Assembly (NCBI RefSeq): GCF_047663525.1
Contig: NC_092600.1
Coordinates: 992,001-1,056,000, forward strand
DNA from: Anas platyrhynchos
Lineage: Eukaryota; Chordata; Aves; Anseriformes; Anatidae
Length of the DNA stretch: 64,000 nt
Direction of reading: 5' to 3'
The notes beneath the pieces are model-generated. The model searched no databases. It was not told the DNA's origin and worked only from the letters and a program-made list of their open reading frames with translations. The position numbers and the translations under genes were made by a program. Below, piece after piece: positions 57,610 through 64,000 of the stretch (its first letter is position 1; each line of letters begins with the position of its first letter).

Positions 57610-58087
57610 TTATTGCCCCTTATTTTTCCTGAGACTCCTCTCCAGAATGTCTCCTTTTCCCCATGCCTCAAGGTAAAAGGCTTACAAGGAAAGGGCAAGA
57701 AGTGACCTGCAGCTGATGACGTGTCGGGACGTTGCGTCTCGTGACATGGATGTGCTAGGACTTTGGCATCACGGAACAGAAAAAGGCAGTCAGATATGGT
57801 GAAAGAAATGATGAAACCAGATGTAAGGTTGATTGAAACCACTTCATCTGATTCAGACTTTTAATGTATTTCTCGGTCATGGTATTTCATTGCTGTATAT
57901 CTTTCCCCCTGGAATTCATTATGCTCTTTATGTGACATCTCAGCGAGCAGCTGTGGAAATGATCATGTGGCCATTAAAAGCTGTAGCCTTGGGTGAGAAA
58001 TGGGCAATAAGAACAAAGAAAGTATATGAGAACAAAGAACTGTGCCTTATTAGTGCTGAGGAAAGGGATGAAACCCTACAGACCCTG
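57608..58087. other. Noncoding, nothing recognised
   Basis: Single-copy sequence between the A tract and a CR1-like fragment. Confidence 0.5.
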
Positions 58088-58200
58088 AGATAACTTAGGT
58101 TGGACAGGACCTCAGAAGTTTCCAGTCCATCCTCCTGCCCTGCTGGGTTTCCTTGCTCAGGGACTTGCCCAAAGCCCAAAACCTGCAGTGTCTGGGAGCT
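58088..58200 (-). mobile_element. CR1-like LINE fragment, reverse orientation
   Basis: Read on the plus strand, TTAGGTTGGACAGGACCTCA, GTCCATCCTCCTGCCCTGCT, and CAGGGACTTGCCCAAAGCCC follow the complement of the CR1 3' end (GGTTGGAAGGGACCTCAGAGG, CCAGTCCAACCCCCTGC, CAGGGCTTGTCCCAGCCC as I remember it). Short and diverged; the right edge is uncertain. Confidence 0.55.
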
Positions 58201-60050
58201 GGGAGCTCTTTGAGACAGCCACAGTCTTTCTTTGCAGTCTGAAGATGCCTCTGCAAAATGGAAGTTTTTAATCACCAACCTGTCTGGAAATAGTTACCAT
58301 CCCCTCCAGCTGTAAAGATATTTCATGAATGACTAAATTTTCTCATATACTGGAGATATCTGTCAATTTCTGCCATGCTTAGCAAATGTGTGACTTTCTT
58401 TCCATAAGCCCTGTGGTAAAGGTTAGCAAAACATGTGTTTGCCTTTCCCTGTGTGCAGGGACGCAGCGACCTGCTCCGCTGGCCAGGTGCTTGCAGGGGA
58501 GCAAATGAAAGCCTTGGAAAAGTGCTGAGCCGCTTAATTCTTCCTCACCTGCTAGGGACTGAGCTCCACAGCTATGCAGCATCCCACTGAAGCTTGCTTT
58601 TATATGGCTTAGCTTGGCTGAAGGCTTCGTGAGCCTGAGCAAGGTTTGGGTTTGTGATCATATCCAAAACTGGAGATCATTTGCCAGGGCTTTGCTATGA
58701 AAATTGCTCACAGCTCCATTGACTGGCTCTGCTGCCTCTGCAGCATCAATTCTATCCCTGGCTGACACCTTTGATTTTGGAAGTTGCCTCCATTTTCCAG
58801 AGAAAAGTATGTACATTAGCTATTTTTGGATAGCGTATATTTAATCTACTGCAAGAAAGGGAACGATTCACTTGTTCCTTATTTTCAGAGCCATTACATT
58901 TCTCTTGGTGACAGCTCCAAGGAACAGAAATCCTTAACTTGTTTAATGTCTTCATTTGGGCAATTGAAAGACATCTAACCAAAAATCCACTTCTGTACTA
59001 CTGTGTGGAAAGTAGTGTGCACCTTCTTGGTAAAGGTGGTTTTCTTTCATCCGAGGTGAAAGGCAATGCTAAAAAGAAACCAAGTTTTGAATGGTTCTTG
59101 TGTCTGCTTGGAAGCCGAATGAGCACACTACCGTCTTCTCATCATTTTCTCTGGTCATTCTTTTATTTTATGTTTAGCTGAGGATAAACTGTGGACTTTG
59201 CACCATGTAAAGTGTATTTAGGATCTTTGCTCAAGTGAAAAATGAGTTGTCATCTGTGCCAGTATTGGAGTGTGCAGGGAGAAATCTGGGACAGTCGCAG
59301 GGGCTGCCAACGGAAATAACTGATGGAAGATTTGACTGTGCTTAATTGAAAACACACAAAGCAGAGGCATATATTGCGAGCTCCTTGTGATGGAAGAGTG
59401 ACAGAAAGTAAGCGGTGACTTCAGAGGGGCCGAAGCTCATGGCCAGGGCCTTCTCCAGCCTGCCTGCAGACTCGCTCCCCACACGTGTACTGGGGAGAGC
59501 TGGGCTGCTCATGAGGCATGGAGATGCTCCCATTGCTAGGAGCTGGAGGGGCCTCTTACATCAGAAAATACAAACCTCGCTGCAGCATTGCCAGCTCACC
59601 AGTGTGCTGCTCAACAGCAACTGCCCCGAAGTCCTGACCTGTTTGCAGATTTGTGTAAAAATGAAAATAAAAATACAGAAGTGCACCCGCGGCTGCCCTT
59701 GCCAGGCTGCACGGGTTGGTGCAGCGTGCACACTGCAGCTGCTGGCCACAGGGACTGGCTCTGAGGGGATCCTCGGGGGGCATCTGGGGGGCTTTAGAGG
59801 GCAGAAGTGCTGCCGAGGTGGAAGCAGCAGCAGTTGAGATCTGGATTTGGGGCCAAGGTAAATAACAAGCTGAAACAAGGTAAAGAACATAGGGTCACGC
59901 CACTGGGGTGGCGTTAAAACACCGGGTGCTTGCGTGTTGGTACTGATGAAGTAGCTCTAATGAGGAGACTGACAGCCGAGGCACAGGCGAATGCTGTTTG
60001 GTCTGGTACAAATTAAGCCATTTGCTCTTCTATAGTACACGCTCATACAT
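58201..60050. other. Noncoding, nothing recognised
   Basis: Mixed composition. The frames at 59415-59890 (up to 140 codons) are opposed on the two strands and contain nothing recognisable. Confidence 0.45.
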
Positions 60051-60700
60051 GTGGAAGAAAGGCTGCAGTGTTTAGTCAACAGTTTTTTGTTGGGTTTCCT
60101 TTTTTTTTTCTTGGTTAAAGCCAGCTCTTTCAGAGGGTTGAGAAGCCATAAGAAGTTTGCAGGAGCTCTTGCCCTGTGCTCTGAGGAGTGCAGCCTCACC
60201 TGTGGCTCGGTACCTCTGATGCCCCAAGTGATGCCCTTGGTCCCTCTGGGCCGGCGGCCCCATGGGGGTGGGAAGGGAGCACGGGGCAGCCCCTGTACCT
60301 GCCCTGCTACCTCCTGCTGCCCCGATGCCCTCAGCAAAACTCCCCCTCCTCGTCTGCTCCAGGCCCTCTGCCGAGCACCGAAAAGAGCAGCCTTGTCCTC
60401 CACCTCCACTGATGGCCGCCTGAAGGACCTCTTCAGAGCCATTTCTGCTGCCCACCTGCCAACCATGGGGCTTCTGCGGGCTCCTTTGCTTTGCTCTGCT
60501 CCCTCCCCTCCAGGCCTTGGCACCAGGGCGAGACGTGTCCTCGGGTATGGCTGCACGGAAAGGGCACCGTGCTGCTGCAGTAATTGTTTGAGAGCTTTGG
60601 CACCTCGTGCTGCTTCTTGGTAGAATCATTAGCAACAGCATGGAAAAGCACACCGAGAGGTGTTTTATCTTCCCTTAGGAAGTGACACTTCATTCAAAAC
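60051..60700. other. GC-rich patch with long opposed open frames
   Basis: Frames of 190 codons (plus) and 199 and 193 codons (minus) overlap almost completely. All three are rich in Arg, Pro, Ala, Ser and Gly, and none has a domain, signal or membrane segment I recognise. The shared absence of stops on three frames points to base composition. CpG density is moderate, below that of the 52.4 kb island. Confidence 0.4.
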
Positions 60701-61073
60701 CATACTGGGATGAGGAGGCATAGGAGAGAGCACTGCTGCTGTCTGGGGAGGGAAAGGAGGAGGTGTTGAATAATGTGTGGATTTCTGTACCCAGCTGCAG
60801 TTGGGAGTAGAGAGCACTGATAAAGTACGATTCTCTTCATGAGGTCATTCTTTCCAAACTAAAAGGCTGCTGGAAGGGTCAGCACCACTCTGCTCCTTCC
60901 AAAATTCAGTGTGTTGGACAAATGGGAAGTCTGGGGGTGTGGAGCAACCCCAGTGAGCAAGGTTTGCATCCTGGGCACCAACCCCCCTGGGTGGACCCGG
61001 AGAAAGGTGGATGAAATGATTCTCGGGCAGATAGCAGGGCCTGGGTTTGCTTTTTCCTCTGAGTCCTTTTATT
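60701..61073. other. Noncoding, nothing recognised
   Basis: Single-copy sequence up to the CT repeat. Confidence 0.5.
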
Positions 61074-61092
61074 TCTCTCTCTCTCTCTCTCA
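61074..61092. repeat. (TC)n microsatellite
   Basis: About nine TC units following TTTTATT. The Arg-Glu repeat in a minus frame is an artefact. Confidence 0.92.
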
Positions 61093-62832
61093 TGTAGATA
61101 CATGCACGCAGAAGCACGGTTCTCCAGTTTTCTAATTTACTCTAAATCAATCTGGTCAAATAGAAACACCAAAATGAAAGAAAACTGACATTACTCGCTC
61201 TGGTCTTTCCCAGCCCTTCTGTGTAACATGCACCCAAGGCTTGTGCAACAAGGCGAGCACATCTGTTATTAGAAACAGCTCCCAGTGGGAAACGCGCGCT
61301 GCGTGTTCCCTATGGTTACCCACAACCAGAGCTGTAGCACGAAACACTTCAGGCCAGAGGAACAATTCCTTACCCCACAGTCACAGGGAACACCGGGCAG
61401 GTCTCAGTCCAGCCCTCATGCAGGGCCCTGGCAGTGGGTGCCGAACACCCACAGGGGCTGCCCCTCTGCCAGAGCCCCGAGGCACAGGACCACCACTTCA
61501 GGTGGTTTACACCAGCCCGGTGTTGCAGGAAATCGATGGGATTGCCCCGGTAGTAGCTCAGGTCGGTGCCCCCGTGCTTAATGAGCACAGCAGGCCGCTC
61601 CGTCCCGCTGTGGTGACAGGAGCTGCCTGAGGTGTTCGGGGTCTGCCTGGGCTCCCCTCCCAGCCGCCCGCCCCTGCTGCTCTCCATAAATCCCAGCGCT
61701 GCATGAACCCTTTTAATTAGCTTCTTCCAGTGTGTTGTGAGGCTGGACAACAAATACTTTGATCTAAAATTCGGTGTCATAAACCGTGTTCCCAAAGCTG
61801 CTCACCTCTAGTGTTGTAAATGTTTTAGCTTGATGCTAGGTGGGGGCATCGCTGGGCTCTAAGACCGTGCATAAGGTTTATGTTCACGTTTCAACCCTTG
61901 CTTACAGTGGTTAGAGCCCGCTCTGGGCTTTATGTCACAGAAGAGTGATGCCAGGCAGAAGAATTATTTTTTCCCAAGGAGCGTTCCTGACATTTCAGAG
62001 GAAGTAGAAATGTAATGCTTTCAGTTTTGTCATTTCCTTTAAATCTACAACTTACATGGTCAACTTGTGCCAAAACTCAACAAGCACCATGCAGTGCTGT
62101 AAAAACACTCATAAAGGGCCAGCATGGCTGGGACTGGGGAGCTGCCCCCCCACCCCAACAGCTGGAAGGGAGAGTAAATTCGGGTTGGTTTTGGTTACAT
62201 GACTTTGCCAATGCTTATTTATAGTTGCACCAGAGTGGTGGTATTGAGGTTGGAACAGATCCCTGCCTGAAAGCTACATGTGACAATATGTGCTTCTAAT
62301 TTCTGCTTTGTTGAGAAGCCATGGACAGTTTACATGGCCATCCTAATCTTTAAGTGAAGAATTTTAATTAATCTTAGTAGGAAAACAAGCTGTATTTTAA
62401 ACATGGGTAATCTACACAGAAAACAAGAAACGTGACTTTTGTTTGTCTCTTCTTTCAGCTCTTAGCAACAATTATTTCTAGAAACACAGATTAATTTATT
62501 GTACTAGGTCTCACCGCAATTAAGAAGTGGAATCACTTTGTATGGAAATGCTAAAAGACAGGCTTTTAGCAAGAATTGCCTGGACTGTTCAAGTCCAGCC
62601 TCCATATAGGACTCGAAGATGACAGTAATGCAGTTCTTCTTTCCTGTTCATTGGCCATTTGCAAGAGCTATTTATCCAGGGAAACAAAATGAAGCAGTCT
62701 GCAACCTCAGTCATCAACAATCTGTCTTCAGGGAAGTGCTGGAATTTGCACAGAAAGGTCAAATAAATAGCATAAACATCTTCCAGTCTCTAACCTTACT
62801 TGATTAAAAAGGAACAAATACAAATTAGTGAT
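61093..62832. other. Noncoding, nothing firmly recognised
   Basis: 61380-61680 is GC-rich and open on both strands (129 codons plus, 141 minus) without recognisable content. An excellent acceptor (TTGTCTCTTCTTTCAG) ends at 62458 with only a fair donor at 62507. Confidence 0.45.
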
Positions 62833-62848
62833 ATTAATTAATTAATTC
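62833..62848. repeat. (TTAA)n short run
   Basis: TATTAATTAATTAATT, overlapping TAATTA homeodomain cores. It could be a simple repeat or part of a regulatory stretch. Confidence 0.8.
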
Positions 62849-63229
62849 TTTTCCTTACAAAATGAAGTGGCTCCTCAGATTTGCCATCCGCATTTACTGG
62901 GAGTAGGAACCGTTTGTAAATCCCCAGAGGCGTTGCTGCTCACCTTTGGGTGTTGTTTTCTCAAGAGTTTGGAGTGGCCCTTCTGGGCAGCCCTCTGTGG
63001 TGAGTTCTTGCAGGTATTTTCTGCAGTAGCCCAGCTTTCTTTGGCCAGTGAGATTACAGACGGTGGGCCCACCGTTGACTGTCCTGGAGTGCTCAGCCTG
63101 GTAAGGGATGTTGTGCGACGTGCAGCTTGCTTTGGAAATACCCCCAGTGTCCAAGCGGAGAATGATGGATCTCCAATTTCCCTATGTCTCGCCAGGCCCT
63201 TGTCCACCTGTAATCCTTTCCCATGCCTA
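62849..63229. other. Noncoding, opposed open frames
   Basis: A 123-codon plus frame (62867-63238) and 110- and 86-codon minus frames overlap. None has a recognisable domain, so none is called. Confidence 0.45.
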
Positions 63230-63510
63230 TTTTATTAGCAAATACATTTTTCATATCTTTGCTGGAAACTGTATTAACAAATTACTACTTTGTCATTTTG
63301 ACATTGTGCAATTATTATTTTATAGGCAAAGTCATTCCAATTGTCCAGGCTGTTCAGTATTCTCAAATACATGCTTAGCTCTGTGCCTGTGTAGCATAGC
63401 ATGCGAGCTGTGCAATTACAGTGCTTCCATGACAAAGCCTTTCCTAAAGTGCTTTCCTGAGGTGATGTTTGTATGATTATTATTCTTTAGTCATTACAAG
63501 CCTCTTTTCT
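63230..63510. promoter_or_regulatory. Candidate conserved noncoding element
   Basis: The 10-mer TGTGCAATTA occurs at 63305-63314 and again at 63409-63418. The first lies within CATTGTGCAATTATT, whose ATTGTGCAAT is close to the C/EBP palindrome; both also contain a CAATTA homeodomain-type core. The sequence is repeat-free. Function is inferred. Confidence 0.35.
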
Positions 63511-64000
63511 GATAGTGAAAGCAAGCTACAAGACGGCTGTCCGTGCGTTGTGTGTTTGAACATAAATGGCCACACTTGTGCTGAGGTGTGCTCTGGAGCA
63601 GCAGGAAAAAAATAATTCATTTATTCCTTCAGGAGACAAAGGCTCAGTTAAGCAGTTTGTCGTCATTTTTATCACACTTATACAATGTGAGCATCTATAA
63701 TAGTAAGAACATTTGGAATTATATGCGGGTGTGTGAAAACTGTTCAAAAAATAGTAGAAAAAAATGCAGAGGGCATGTGGCTTGTTTTGTCTTCTGCTCC
63801 TAGCACCAGGTGCCTACAGCAGTGGTACATCCAAACCAGGGCCCTATGCAGCTGGTCTGCATGTTGTGCAAAGCTGCTCTGCGCCGTGCCCCGTGGCCCT
63901 GCTTGCCCACAGCTGCACCGGCTCCTGCACTGCTGCCTCCAGGCACTCAGGAGCAGAAGGGTTTTCCTGAGGCTACGTGGTTGTGGCTAGGGCAAACTCT
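63511..64000. other. Noncoding to the window edge
   Basis: Mixed sequence, becoming GC- and CTG-rich from about 63790. Short plus-strand frames are open towards the edge but nothing is recognisable; an exon running past the edge cannot be excluded. Confidence 0.4.

Noticed and set aside
58270..58640. Minus-strand exon ending at the strong donor near 58549 (CTAGCAG then GTGAGG)
   Set aside because: The nearest upstream acceptor on that strand is weak and the short segment has no supporting frame.
60150..60205. Minus-strand donor CCACAG then GTGAGG near 60199
   Set aside because: A good donor alone; no acceptor upstream on that strand within exon range.

Overview
The window looks like unannotated nuclear DNA from a bird (or at least a sauropsid). 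It is about 40% GC with local CpG depletion. It has almost no interspersed repeats, and those I can recognise are worn fragments of the CR1 LINE family plus a few very old MIR-like SINE remnants. A mammalian window of this size would be full of young SINEs and LINE-1. There is no bacterial, viral or organellar character: no operons, no ribosome-binding sites, no densely packed long reading frames.

I recognise no known protein-coding gene, tRNA, rRNA or microRNA. The longest open frames (150 to 270 codons) sit in GC-rich patches, overlap frames on the other strand and resemble no family I know, so I treat them as chance. The window is therefore most likely a gene desert or a very large intron. 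Long AT-rich stretches rich in TAATTA-type homeodomain motifs, with few repeat insertions, suggest a regulatory landscape around a developmental gene, but that is inference from composition.

Layout: 1-5000 holds single-copy AT-rich sequence, a (CA)n microsatellite and a small CpG-rich patch with RFX-like motifs. 5-20 kb holds single-copy sequence with an inverted repeat near 6.5 kb, a 102-base pyrimidine tract near 10.4 kb, a (A)38 tract and an ancient CR1 copy near 12.8 kb. 20-37 kb has several conserved-element-like blocks (20.4, 22.9, 24.3, 30.6 and 35.5 kb), MIR-like remnants and two exon-like segments near 26.7-27.0 kb. 37-49 kb has the most gene-like material: a minus-strand TATA motif, CpG-rich leader, 87-base intron and exon encoding a possible membrane anchor at 41.9-42.6 kb, and a 63-base plus-strand exon-like segment at 43.8 kb. 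49-64 kb holds the only clear CpG island (52.3-52.5 kb), a weaker one near 56 kb, two CR1 fragments (54.7 and 58.1 kb) and a conserved-looking block near 63.3 kb.

No genes can be shown to work together here. No new biological system is evident. The items most worth checking are the minus-strand exon pair at 42 kb, the plus-strand exon-like segments at 26.9 and 43.8 kb, the CpG island at 52.4 kb, the TTAATTAA cluster at 20.5 kb and the MIR-like remnants.
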